From NCBI GenBank assembly GCA_021778635.1, contig JAJYCD010000029.1, positions 1-36,844 on the forward strand: a stretch of DNA of 36,844 nt, read 5' to 3'. The stretch comes from Actinomycetes bacterium. Lineage in GTDB: Bacteria; Actinomycetota; Actinomycetes; Actinomycetales; Cellulomonadaceae. Shown here in pieces: positions 16,356 through 23,234 of this stretch. A program made the position numbers and the translations under genes. Numbering within the stretch: the stretch's first letter is position 1; each line of letters opens with the position of its first letter. The notes below the pieces were generated by a model. The model saw only the letters and a program-made list of their open reading frames with translations. It was not told the DNA's origin and made no database searches.

Positions 16356-17100
16356 GCAGGCCGAAGGCCGCAGCGACGGGCAGCACGAGAGCGAGCTGGA
16401 CCGGAGAGACCGGCTGGAACAGCTCGGTGCTCGCGCTCGTCGCCCAGATGCCGGGCGCGGCGAAGGGGAACCACGCGCCGACGCCGCCGAGCTCGGCGAC
16501 AGCCGCGGCGACGACGAGAGCAACGGTCGCGCCGATGCCGGCGAGGACACCGCGGCCGACGGTCGCGGCCCACCCAGCCGGCACCGCGAGCGCCGCGGTC
16601 AGCAGCGCGAGGCCGACCTGTCGGACCACCTGGACACCCACGTCGGCGCCTGGGAGCCCGAGACCGAGCGCGAACCCCACGATCACGAGCACGACCATGA
16701 GCGCGACGCTCACCATGGCCGCCCAGGCCGCGTACGCCGAGAGCTTGGCGCTGGCGAGCGTGCGGCGACCGATCGGCAGGGCGAAGAGCCCCGTCACGGT
16801 TCCGTCGGCGAACTCCCGACCGAAGGTCCACGCAAGAGCGACACCGAAGCCGAGCATCGACGCCACGGCCGTGACCTGCGCCGCCCCTGAGAGGTACCCG
16901 TGCCACCCCCCTGCCGCGACGACCGGGCCGAACTTCGCGACGACCACCGGGTCGCCGGACGCGATGGCGTGGGTCATCGCGGCGCAGAGCAGAGCGACGC
17001 CGGCGGTGAGCATGAGGGCGGTGGTCTGCACGACGCGCGAGCTGCGGAGCTTCCCGCCCTCCGTGGAGAGTGCCACCCGGTACGCGCGCCACCGGCTCAT
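16315..17100 (-). CDS. ABC transporter permease (ABC-2 like)
   Basis: A 261-residue membrane protein with about six hydrophobic helices. The conserved segment VALAWTFGREFADGTVTGLFALPIGRRTLASAKLSAY, between the second and third helices, is typical of ABC-2 permeases. ATG 17100 overlaps the stop of the upstream ATPase by 4 bp. Third gene of the tetR-ATPase-permease operon. Substrate unknown; the family includes drug and lantibiotic-immunity exporters. Confidence 0.9.
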   Translation of the reverse strand: MSRWRAYRVALSTEGGKLRSSRVVQTTALMLTAGVALLCAAMTHAIASGDPVVVAKFGPVVAAGGWHGYLSGAAQVTAVASMLGFGVALAWTFGREFADGTVTGLFALPIGRRTLASAKLSAYAAWAAMVSVALMVVLVIVGFALGLGLPGADVGVQVVRQVGLALLTAALAVPAGWAATVGRGVLAGIGATVALVVAAAVAELGGVGAWFPFAAPGIWATSASTELFQPVSPVQLALVLPVAAAFGLLTVRSWDRLQLDR

Positions 17101-17840
17101 GCCGCCTCCGTCGTGTCCGCGAGGACGAGGTCGAAGAACGCGCGCTCGATGTCGACGCCCCTCGGGTCGAGCGCACCGATCACCCGACCGTCGCTGAGCA
17201 CCGTGATCCGGTCGGCGATGCGGGCGACCTCGTCCAGATGGTGGCTCGACACCAGGATGCCCGCCCCGTCGGAGCGAGCCCTGTCGAGCAGCGCCCCGCG
17301 CAGCCGGATGATGCCGGCAGGGTCGAGCGCGTTGGTCGGCTCGTCGAGCACGATCAGGTTCGGGCGGTGCTGCAGCGCCGACGCGAGGCCGAGACGCTGC
17401 CTGTTGCCGAGCGAGAGGACCCGGGCGCGCACGTCGGCGAACGGTCGCAGCGCGAGCTCGTCGATCGCGCTCTCGACGACACCGGCGACGTCGGCATCCG
17501 GAACTCCGTGCAGGCGCGCACCGAGGACGAGATTGCCCCGCGAGGTCAGCTCCCCGTACGCGAGCGGGTACTCGACGAGGTGGCCGACGCGTGCCCAGAC
17601 CTCCGACGGCGCGCTTCGGAGGTCGCGACCGTCGATCAGCACGGAACCCGCCTCCGGTGTCAGCATGCCGAGCAGGAGGCGCATGAGCGTCGACTTGCCG
17701 GCGCCGTTGAGGCCGACGAGCGCGTGGATCTCGCCCGCTGCCACCGTGAGGTCGACCTTGTGCACGCCCACGCCGCCTCGGAACAGTCGGGTGAGGCCCA
17801 CGGCCTCGAGGCGGTGCTCGGCGCTCGCAGGCTCAGCCAT
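17097..17840 (-). CDS. ABC transporter ATP-binding protein
   Basis: A 247-residue ATPase: Walker A GLNGAGKST, signature region LSLGNRQRLGLASAL (LSGGQ variant), Walker B LIVLDEPTNALDP and switch His in SSHHLDEVARIADR. It overlaps the tetR stop by 8 bp upstream and the permease start by 4 bp downstream, so the three genes are translationally coupled. It lacks the long C-terminal extension of the exporter ATPase at 11700 and belongs to a different ABC set. A role in self-protection or detoxification under TetR control is inferred. Confidence 0.94.
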   Translation of the reverse strand: MAEPASAEHRLEAVGLTRLFRGGVGVHKVDLTVAAGEIHALVGLNGAGKSTLMRLLLGMLTPEAGSVLIDGRDLRSAPSEVWARVGHLVEYPLAYGELTSRGNLVLGARLHGVPDADVAGVVESAIDELALRPFADVRARVLSLGNRQRLGLASALQHRPNLIVLDEPTNALDPAGIIRLRGALLDRARSDGAGILVSSHHLDEVARIADRITVLSDGRVIGALDPRGVDIERAFFDLVLADTTEAA

Positions 17841-18387
17841 GTCGAGGCTCGAGCACGTCGAGCGCTGCGGAGATGACCGGCCCGAGGGGTCCGCGACCGG
17901 CGCGCCCCCACTCGAGCAGTGCGGCGTTCAGCGCCGCGAGGACCACGGACGTCGCCACGACCGCGGAGAGCCGATCGGTGCCGTCGGCCTCGAGGCGGTC
18001 GACGAGCATCTGCTGGGTCCGCTCGGTCGTGGCCCAGGTGCCGGCGCGAAGCGACGGTGTCGCGACGATGATCTCGATGCGAGTCCGGACGTCGTCGTTT
18101 CCCGACTCCGGGAGGTTCCGCCAGACGGCACGGAACGCCCGCACGACGCGCGTGAGCGGATCGAGACCGGGCGGCTGCTGGTCGATCGACGACTCGATCA
18201 GCGGGTCGTACGGGTCGTCGAGCACGAGGTCCTGCTTGGTCGCGAAGTGCCGGTAGAACGTCATCTCGGTGACGCCGGCTGCGGCGGCGACCTGTGCGAC
18301 GGTCGTCGCGTCGTAGCCCTGCGCAGCGAAGAGCCGGAGACCCGTGTCGACGAGGCGCGCGTGCGTCTGCTCACGTCGGCGTGCCAT
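17833..18387 (-). CDS. TetR family regulator of the downstream ABC exporter
   Basis: A 184-residue repressor: MARRREQTHARLVDTGLRLFAAQGYDATTVAQVAAAAGVTEMTFYRHFATKQDLVL contains the complete N-terminal HTH, followed by a helical ligand domain. ATG 18387 is placed 7 nt after a -10 box and has no Shine-Dalgarno, so the mRNA is probably leaderless. It leads the tetR-ATPase-permease operon and very likely represses it through the 21-bp palindrome at 18393-18413. Confidence 0.93.
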   Translation of the reverse strand: MARRREQTHARLVDTGLRLFAAQGYDATTVAQVAAAAGVTEMTFYRHFATKQDLVLDDPYDPLIESSIDQQPPGLDPLTRVVRAFRAVWRNLPESGNDDVRTRIEIIVATPSLRAGTWATTERTQQMLVDRLEADGTDRLSAVVATSVVLAALNAALLEWGRAGRGPLGPVISAALDVLEPRHG

Positions 18388-18423
18388 GCGATGAATGTTA
18401 GCCGCTAACATTCGAGCTGTCAC
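18388..18423 (-). promoter_or_regulatory. Leaderless promoter of the tetR-ABC operon
   Basis: Read on the minus strand: GTGACA (18418-18423), a 17-bp spacer, TAACAT (18395-18400), 7 nt, then the ATG at 18387. The -35 differs from TTGACA at one base. The start codon coincides with the predicted transcription start. Confidence 0.72.
18393..18413. promoter_or_regulatory. 21-bp palindromic TetR operator
   Basis: GAATGTTAGC (18393-18402) is followed by a single C and then its exact reverse complement (18404-18413). The site covers the -10 box and most of the spacer of the tetR-ABC promoter, the classic position for autorepression. Confidence 0.75.
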
Positions 18424-18497
18424 CCTCGTGCGCCGGCTCCTGACAACCCTCGGCAGACGCGACCCGCCGGGCTCGGGCTCCGCGAGCACGCCAGGGG

Positions 18498-18526
18498 TTG
18501 ACCCCCGCTCGTCGACGTGTCAACAT
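18498..18526 (+). promoter_or_regulatory. Promoter of the ArsR-SRPBCC operon
   Basis: TTGACC (18498-18503), 17-bp spacer, CAACAT (18521-18526), then 8 nt to ATG 18535. The -35 is good, the -10 moderate. Transcription would begin at or next to the start codon. Confidence 0.5.
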
Positions 18527-18543
18527 ACAACCAAATGGTTGTA
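18526..18543. promoter_or_regulatory. ArsR-type operator across the start codon
   Basis: TACAACCA (18526-18533) and TGGTTGTA (18536-18543) form a perfect 8-bp-arm palindrome around AA, lying over the predicted start site and the ATG at 18535. Position and symmetry suit autorepression by the ArsR-type protein encoded here. Confidence 0.65.
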
Positions 18544-18873
18544 CAAGAAGCACTGAGTGACCCCGAGGTCGACCGGATCTTCCGGGCCTTGGCCGATGCG
18601 ACGCGACGCGACATCGTCCGACGGACGTTGGCCGGCGAGGCGTCGATCTCCGAGCTCGCCGCGTCCTACGACATGTCCTTCGCGGCGGTGCAGAAGCACG
18701 TGGCGGTGCTGGAGGGAGCCGGTCTGGTGGTGAAGCGCTCACACGGTCGCGAGCGGATCGTCCGCGGCAACCCCGACGCGATCGGGCGCGCTCAGGCGCT
18801 GCTCGACTCCTACGAACAGATCTGGCGGGCGCGGATCGACCGACTCGACGCCCTGCTCACCGAGGACGACTGA
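18535..18873 (+). CDS. ArsR/SmtB family winged-helix regulator
   Basis: A 112-residue regulator: VDRIFRALADATRRDIVRRTLAGEASISELAASYDMSFAAVQKHVAVLEGAGLVVKRSHGRERIV is a complete ArsR winged helix. The CxC metal motif of metal sensors is absent, fitting the subgroup paired with SRPBCC (AHSA1-like) proteins. ATG 18535 is used because the promoter and palindrome place it at the transcript start; an in-frame GTG at 18517 would lie upstream of the -10. It is followed 100 bp later by the SRPBCC gene, its likely partner. Confidence 0.92.
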   Translation: MVVQEALSDPEVDRIFRALADATRRDIVRRTLAGEASISELAASYDMSFAAVQKHVAVLEGAGLVVKRSHGRERIVRGNPDAIGRAQALLDSYEQIWRARIDRLDALLTEDD

Positions 18874-18919
18874 CCCGTCGCTGCCGGACCTCGCCAGGCG
18901 TTGGACCTGGACCACGACC

Positions 18920-18961
18920 GAACCGAGACACCTGAACCGAGACACCCGAACCGAGACGCTC
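18920..18961 (+). repeat. Three tandem 14-bp repeats in the ArsR-SRPBCC gap
   Basis: GAACCGAGACACCT (18920-18933), GAACCGAGACACCC (18934-18947) and GAACCGAGACGCTC (18948-18961) are consecutive copies ending just before the ribosome site of the SRPBCC gene. Identity between the first two is 13 of 14 bases. They may be a polymorphic repeat or a leader element. Confidence 0.85.
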
Positions 18962-18973
18962 GAGGAGCCATCG

Positions 18974-19942
18974 ATGCCCATCACCTCCGTCACCAAGGAC
19001 CCCGAGGCGCTCACGATGACCGTGGTCGCCGACTTCGACGCGCCGTTGCGCAGGCTCTGGGACGCCTACCTGGATCCGCGCCTGCTCGAGCGGTTCTGGG
19101 GACCGCCCACCTACCCCGCCGTGTTCACCCGGCACGACGGGTGCGTCGGCGGTCGCAGCGAGTACGCGATGACCGGACCGGACGGCGACGTGAGCCGCGG
19201 CTACTGGGAGTGGGTCGCTGTCGACGAGCCGACCGGTTTCGAGGTCCGGGACGGCTTCGCGAACCCGGACGGCACCCCCAACGAGGCGATGCCCGCGATG
19301 CGCATGGTCTTCGCCTTCGAGGCCACACCGCACGGCTCGCGCGTGTCCACGACCACGTACTTCGGCTCGGTCGAGGAGCTGGAACAGCTGCTCGGCATGG
19401 GCATGGAGCAAGGCATGAGCGAGGCGATGGCACAGATCGACGCCGTCCTGGCCGACCTCGCGTCGTTCGCCGCCGGCATCGGCACCTCGACGCAGCTCCT
19501 GAGCGACACGCAGGTGCGCGTCAGCCGGATCGTCCGCGGCAGCGTCGACGCCGTCTGGCACGCCCACCACGACCCTGCGCTGATGCGCCGGTGGCTGCTC
19601 GGACCCGACGGTTGGACGATGCCGGTGTGCGAGGTCGGGACCGAGGTGGGCGAGACCTACCGCTACGAGTGGGAGCAGGTCGACGGCAGTGGACGCTTCG
19701 GCTTCACCGGGTCGGTCCTCGAGTCCCGGCCCCCGCACCGCAGCGTGACCACCGGGGTCATGATCGGCACCGACGGCCCGTCGACCACCGACGAGCTCAC
19801 CCTCACCGCGGTCGAGGGCGGCACGTTGCTCTCCCTCCTCATCACCTACCCGGATGCCGAGGTCCGCGACACCGTGCTCGCGACCGGCATGACCGACGGG
19901 ATGGAGACGTCCTACCGGCGCCTCGAGTCGCTGATCGGCTGA
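18974..19942 (+). CDS. Tandem SRPBCC (AHSA1-like) domain protein
   Basis: A 322-residue cytosolic protein with two copies of the activator-of-Hsp90-homology-1-like/START fold. Copy one (about residues 10-155) holds FDAPLRRLWDAYLDPRLLERFWGPPTYPAVF and ends in the GMGMEQGMSEAMAQIDAVLADL helix; copy two (about 178-322) holds RIVRGSVDAVWHAHHDPALMRRWLLGPDGWTMPVCEVG and ends ATGMTDGMETSYRRLESLI. The usual family protein has one domain of about 150 residues, so this is a duplication or fusion. The fold binds hydrophobic ligands; the ligand is unknown. GAGGAG at 18962-18967 fixes ATG 18974. Partner of the upstream ArsR regulator. Confidence 0.9.
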   Translation: MPITSVTKDPEALTMTVVADFDAPLRRLWDAYLDPRLLERFWGPPTYPAVFTRHDGCVGGRSEYAMTGPDGDVSRGYWEWVAVDEPTGFEVRDGFANPDGTPNEAMPAMRMVFAFEATPHGSRVSTTTYFGSVEELEQLLGMGMEQGMSEAMAQIDAVLADLASFAAGIGTSTQLLSDTQVRVSRIVRGSVDAVWHAHHDPALMRRWLLGPDGWTMPVCEVGTEVGETYRYEWEQVDGSGRFGFTGSVLESRPPHRSVTTGVMIGTDGPSTTDELTLTAVEGGTLLSLLITYPDAEVRDTVLATGMTDGMETSYRRLESLIG

Positions 19943-20014
19943 CGCCCACCGTCGGACGTGCCGACCGGCTCGGCGCTGGACCAGTTCCCGCGATGCCACC
20001 TGGCCGATGTCGCG

Positions 20015-20088
20015 TGCCCTCGGCGGGACTCGAACCCGCACTGTGCCGGGTTTAAGCCGGCTGCCTCTGCCGGTTGGGCTACGAGGGC
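20015..20088 (-). tRNA. tRNA with anticodon UAA (Leu codon UUA) but short, class I variable loop
   Basis: The 74-nt cloverleaf is complete: acceptor GCCCTCG/CGAGGGC with discriminator A, D-arm with GG in the loop and a 3-bp GCC/GGC stem, anticodon stem GCCGG/CCGGC, loop CTTAAAC (U33, anticodon UAA at 20052-20054), variable loop ACAGT of only 5 nt, and T-arm GCGGG-TTCGAGT-CCCGC. CCA is not encoded. Bacterial tRNA-Leu normally has a long variable arm (class II), so the UUA anticodon on a class I body is odd. The anticodon loop, as I recall it, matches that of Streptomyces bldA. The amino acid it carries is uncertain. Confidence 0.85.
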
Positions 20089-20224
20089 GGGCGCCCACCG
20101 AGCCGCCGTGCGCGCACCCCGCGATCATGCCCCTCTTCGCGGCCGGACGCGATGTCCGTTCGCGCTCGCCGTCCACGCAGTAGCGTGCCTGCAGCACAAG
20201 CGGCCCGGCGGAGGAGCACAGACG

Positions 20225-20665
20225 ATGGACGAGACCACAGGCGCGATCGAGAGCGAGATGGCGATGCTCCTGCGCCTCGCGGACCGCAACCGGCGGTCAC
20301 CCGCGCTCGAACCGACGCTCGAGCGGTCCGCCTACCTCGTGCTGACGGTCCTCGAGCAGCAACCGGTCGCCAACATCAGCACGATCGCGGAGGCGCTCCG
20401 CCTCGACGCCTCGACCGTGACCCGCCAGGTCGTGGCGATGGAGGCGGCAGCGCTCGTGGAGCGTCGACGCGACCCTGCCGACGGTCGCGGCACCCTGGTC
20501 GTCGCCACCGCGCGCGGCACCACCGAGCTCGGTGCGACCCGTGAGGTCCGGAGCGCGGTGTACGCCGACGTCCTCGCGGACTGGACCGTCGCGGATCGAG
20601 AGGCCCTCGGTGCGCTCCTCCACCGGCTCAACGTCGACCTCGACCGGTACGCGCGACGCCACTGA
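20225..20665 (+). CDS. MarR family transcriptional regulator
   Basis: A 146-residue winged-helix regulator. TLERSAYLVLTVLEQQPVANISTIAEALRLDASTVTRQVVAMEAAALVERRRDPADGRGTLVVATARG contains the recognition helix and the wing with the conserved D-x-R pattern of MarR proteins; the ends are dimerisation helices. ATG 20225 has GGAGGAG 8 nt upstream. It stands alone between a tRNA and the NDH-2-like gene, converging with the latter, so its target is not clear from context. Confidence 0.93.
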   Translation: MDETTGAIESEMAMLLRLADRNRRSPALEPTLERSAYLVLTVLEQQPVANISTIAEALRLDASTVTRQVVAMEAAALVERRRDPADGRGTLVVATARGTTELGATREVRSAVYADVLADWTVADREALGALLHRLNVDLDRYARRH

Positions 20666-20707
20666 GCCGGGCCGAGCGATCGGCCTCGCACCGGCGCGCG
20701 CCGTGCC

Positions 20708-22138
20708 TCACGTCTCGCGCGAGCTCGCCTCCGCCGGAGCCCGGGGCACGGACGCGCGACGGAACTCGGCACGCGGGTCGTGGAGCGTGCCGAGCGACAC
20801 CACCTCGCGCCGCAGCAGGAGCGCCGCGGTCCACCCCGCCATGATCCGCAGCTTGCGGTTCCAGGTCGGCATCGCGAAGACGTGGTAGGTGCGGTGCAGC
20901 ACCCAGGCGAGGAGCCCGCGGACCTTGATGCGGCCGAACATCTGCGCCACGCCCTTGTACATGCCGAGGGAGGCCACCGCACCGACGTTCTTGTGCCGGT
21001 ACTCCGTCGGCTCGTCGCTGCGGAGGATCCGAGCCAGGTTGTCCCCGAGGTGGTTCGCCTCGCGGATCGCGTGCTGGGCGTTCGGCGGGCAGAACGTGCC
21101 CGGGTGGTACAGGTCCGGGACGGCGGCGCAGTCGCCCGCCGCCCAGGCGTCCGGGACGATCGTGCCGTCCTCCCGGACGATCTGGAGCGTCGCGAGGCAG
21201 GTCACCCGGCCGAGCGAGTCGAGCGGGAGGTCGGAGTTCTGCAGCACCGGGTTGGCCTTCACGCCCGCGGTCCAGACGATGGTCTCCGAGTCGAGCTCGA
21301 CCCCGTTGGACAGCACCACGTGACCGTCCACGCACGAGTTGAGGAAGGTCGACAGGTGGATCTCGATGCGGCGCTTGCGGAGCTCCTCGAGCGTGTAGAC
21401 GCCGAGCTCCTCGCTGACCTCCGGGAGGATCCTCGGCGACCCCTCGACCAGGACGAACCGCAGCTCGTCCCGCCCGACCGCGCCGTAGTACCGCATCGCG
21501 GACCGCGCCATGTCCTCGACCTCGGCCAGTGCCTCGACCCCTGCGAACCCACCCCCGACGAACACGAACGTCAGCATCCGACGGCGCAGCTCGGGGTCCC
21601 ACGTCGACGACGCCACGTCGATGCGGTTGAGCACGTGGTTGCGGACCGCGATGGCCTCCTCCACGTTCTTGAAGCCGATGCCCTGCTCGGCGAGGCCCGG
21701 GATCGGCAACGTCCGGGCGACCGAACCGAGGCCGACGATCAGGTGGTCGTAGGTGATCCAGTACGCGTCGCCCTCCTCCGGGAGGATCTGCACCTGACGG
21801 TGGTCGTGCCGGATCTCGGTGACCTTGCCCTGCAGCACGTCGACGCCCTTGAGCGCGCGACGGTGCGGCGCCACCACGTAGCGCGGGTCGATGGACCCGG
21901 CGGCGGCCTCGGGCAGGAACGGCGCATAGGTCATGTACGGCCGCGGGTCGACCACGACGATCGCCGCCTCGCGCCGCCCCAGACGCCGACGCAGCCGGCG
22001 GGCCGAGTACAGGCCGACGGACCCGCCGCCGAGGACGACGACGCGCGGGACCTTGCGAGGACGCGAGCTCGCGACGGCAACCGGTGCGTCGGAGGAGGAC
22101 GGGTCGCCGGCGACCCCGGACATCGTGTTCTGGGGCAT
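20708..22138 (-). CDS. FAD-dependent NADH dehydrogenase, type II-like
   Basis: A 476-residue single-subunit pyridine-nucleotide:quinone oxidoreductase-like flavoprotein that would pass electrons from NADH to the membrane quinone without pumping protons. FAD-binding Rossmann motif VVVLGGGSVGLYSARRL (about residues 34-50), NAD-binding TFVFVGGGFAGVEALAEV, the AWAAGDCAAVPD FAD motif, and a C-terminal segment (GRIKVRGLLAWVLHRTYHVFAMPTWNRKLRIMAGW) typical of NDH-2 membrane anchoring. ATG 22138 is chosen over GTG 22174; a -10-like TAGCGT lies 7 nt before it. Monocistronic, 78 bp downstream of the ppx gene. Confidence 0.9.
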   Translation of the reverse strand: MPQNTMSGVAGDPSSSDAPVAVASSRPRKVPRVVVLGGGSVGLYSARRLRRRLGRREAAIVVVDPRPYMTYAPFLPEAAAGSIDPRYVVAPHRRALKGVDVLQGKVTEIRHDHRQVQILPEEGDAYWITYDHLIVGLGSVARTLPIPGLAEQGIGFKNVEEAIAVRNHVLNRIDVASSTWDPELRRRMLTFVFVGGGFAGVEALAEVEDMARSAMRYYGAVGRDELRFVLVEGSPRILPEVSEELGVYTLEELRKRRIEIHLSTFLNSCVDGHVVLSNGVELDSETIVWTAGVKANPVLQNSDLPLDSLGRVTCLATLQIVREDGTIVPDAWAAGDCAAVPDLYHPGTFCPPNAQHAIREANHLGDNLARILRSDEPTEYRHKNVGAVASLGMYKGVAQMFGRIKVRGLLAWVLHRTYHVFAMPTWNRKLRIMAGWTAALLLRREVVSLGTLHDPRAEFRRASVPRAPAEASSRET

Positions 22139-22145
22139 GGTTTCC

Positions 22146-22168
22146 ACGCTAGTGCCGGACTTAGGTCC
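22146..22168 (-). promoter_or_regulatory. Possible promoter and GGAC-4-GTCC dyad ahead of the NDH-2-like gene
   Basis: On the minus strand TAGCGT (22146-22151) ends 7 nt before ATG 22138. Upstream, where the -35 is poor, lies GGAC-CTAA-GTCC (22157-22168), which matches the core of the mycobacterial DosR box (GGACTWWAGTCC) at 11 of 12 positions but not its flanks. This suggests an activator-dependent, oxygen- or redox-responsive promoter; unproven. Confidence 0.4.
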
Positions 22169-22216
22169 TAGCACCCTCGCGGGCGCGTGATGCTCCGCAC
22201 AGTGCCGCGCGACGGA

Positions 22217-23167
22217 TCAGTCGGCGACGCTCCAGGCGATCCCGTCGAGGATGTCGTGCTCGGACGTGACGACCGTCGAGAGCTTGCCGCCGGAGATCCC
22301 GATCTCAGCACGCACCCGCGCGACGATCGCCGACCACACGAGCGCACCGGCACCGATCACGTCCACACGACCGGGGTGCATGAAGGGCAGCGCGGCCCGC
22401 TCGGCGCGCGTCCGACGCAACAGGTTCGCGCAGGAGGCGAGCACCGTGTCCACCGGCAGCACCGAGCCGTCGATCCGGGCCGGGTCGTACGTCTCGAGTC
22501 CCAGCGCGTGGGCCGTCACGGTGGTCACCGTGCCCGCCAGACCCACGAGCGTCGCCGCGCGACCGAACGGCACCACGGCCGCTGCCTTGTCGAGCGCCGC
22601 GCTCACGTCGGCCGAGGCCGCCGCCACCTCGGCGGGCGTGACGGGGTCGGAGTGCAGGTGGCGTTCCATCATCCGCACGCACCCGACGTCCATCGAGTAC
22701 GCGGCGACCGGGCTCGTGGTGCCGAGGACGAGCTCCGTCGAGCCACCGCCGAGGTCGACCACGAGGTACGGGCCGCGGTGCTTGCCGGCGAGCGCCCCTG
22801 TCGCGCCGCGGAACGAGAGCCGCGCCTCCTCCTCGCCGCCGATCACCTCGGGCTCGACACCGAGCGCAGCCCGCACCCCGTCGACGAACTCCGCCCGGTT
22901 CTCGGCATCGCGCGAGGCCGACGTGGCGACGAACCGGGTCCGCTCGACCCCGAGATCCGCGCAGGTCGTCGCATACATCTCGGTGGCCGCCAGCGTCCGC
23001 GCCATGGCCTCGGGTGCGATCCGACCAGTCCGGTCCACCCCCTGCCCGAGCCGCACCACCTGCATCGTCCGGACGAGGTCCGTCAGCGTGCCGCGCTCAG
23101 GGTCGACGTCCGCCACCAGCAGACGGATCGAGTTGGTCCCGCAGTCGATGGCTGCCACGCGTGTCAT
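22217..23167 (-). CDS. ppx: Exopolyphosphatase / guanosine pentaphosphate phosphohydrolase (Ppx/GppA)
   Basis: A 316-residue member of the ASKHA-fold Ppx/GppA family that hydrolyses polyphosphate or the terminal phosphate of pppGpp. Phosphate loops: VAAIDCGTNSIRLLVADV at the N-terminus and LVVDLGGGSTELVLG in the middle; also FVATSASRDAENR and EEEARLSFRGATG. Length matches the short actinobacterial form that lacks the C-terminal HD domain. ATG 23167 has GGAAGGA upstream. It ends the FtsB-DUF501-Ppx run, a common actinobacterial order. Confidence 0.95.
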   Translation of the reverse strand: MTRVAAIDCGTNSIRLLVADVDPERGTLTDLVRTMQVVRLGQGVDRTGRIAPEAMARTLAATEMYATTCADLGVERTRFVATSASRDAENRAEFVDGVRAALGVEPEVIGGEEEARLSFRGATGALAGKHRGPYLVVDLGGGSTELVLGTTSPVAAYSMDVGCVRMMERHLHSDPVTPAEVAAASADVSAALDKAAAVVPFGRAATLVGLAGTVTTVTAHALGLETYDPARIDGSVLPVDTVLASCANLLRRTRAERAALPFMHPGRVDVIGAGALVWSAIVARVRAEIGISGGKLSTVVTSEHDILDGIAWSVAD

Positions 23168-23234
23168 GGCGCCATCCTTCCATCGACGCTGCACCGGCTC
23201 CGACGCCCCCGGGTCGCCGCACCGCTCACCGGGG

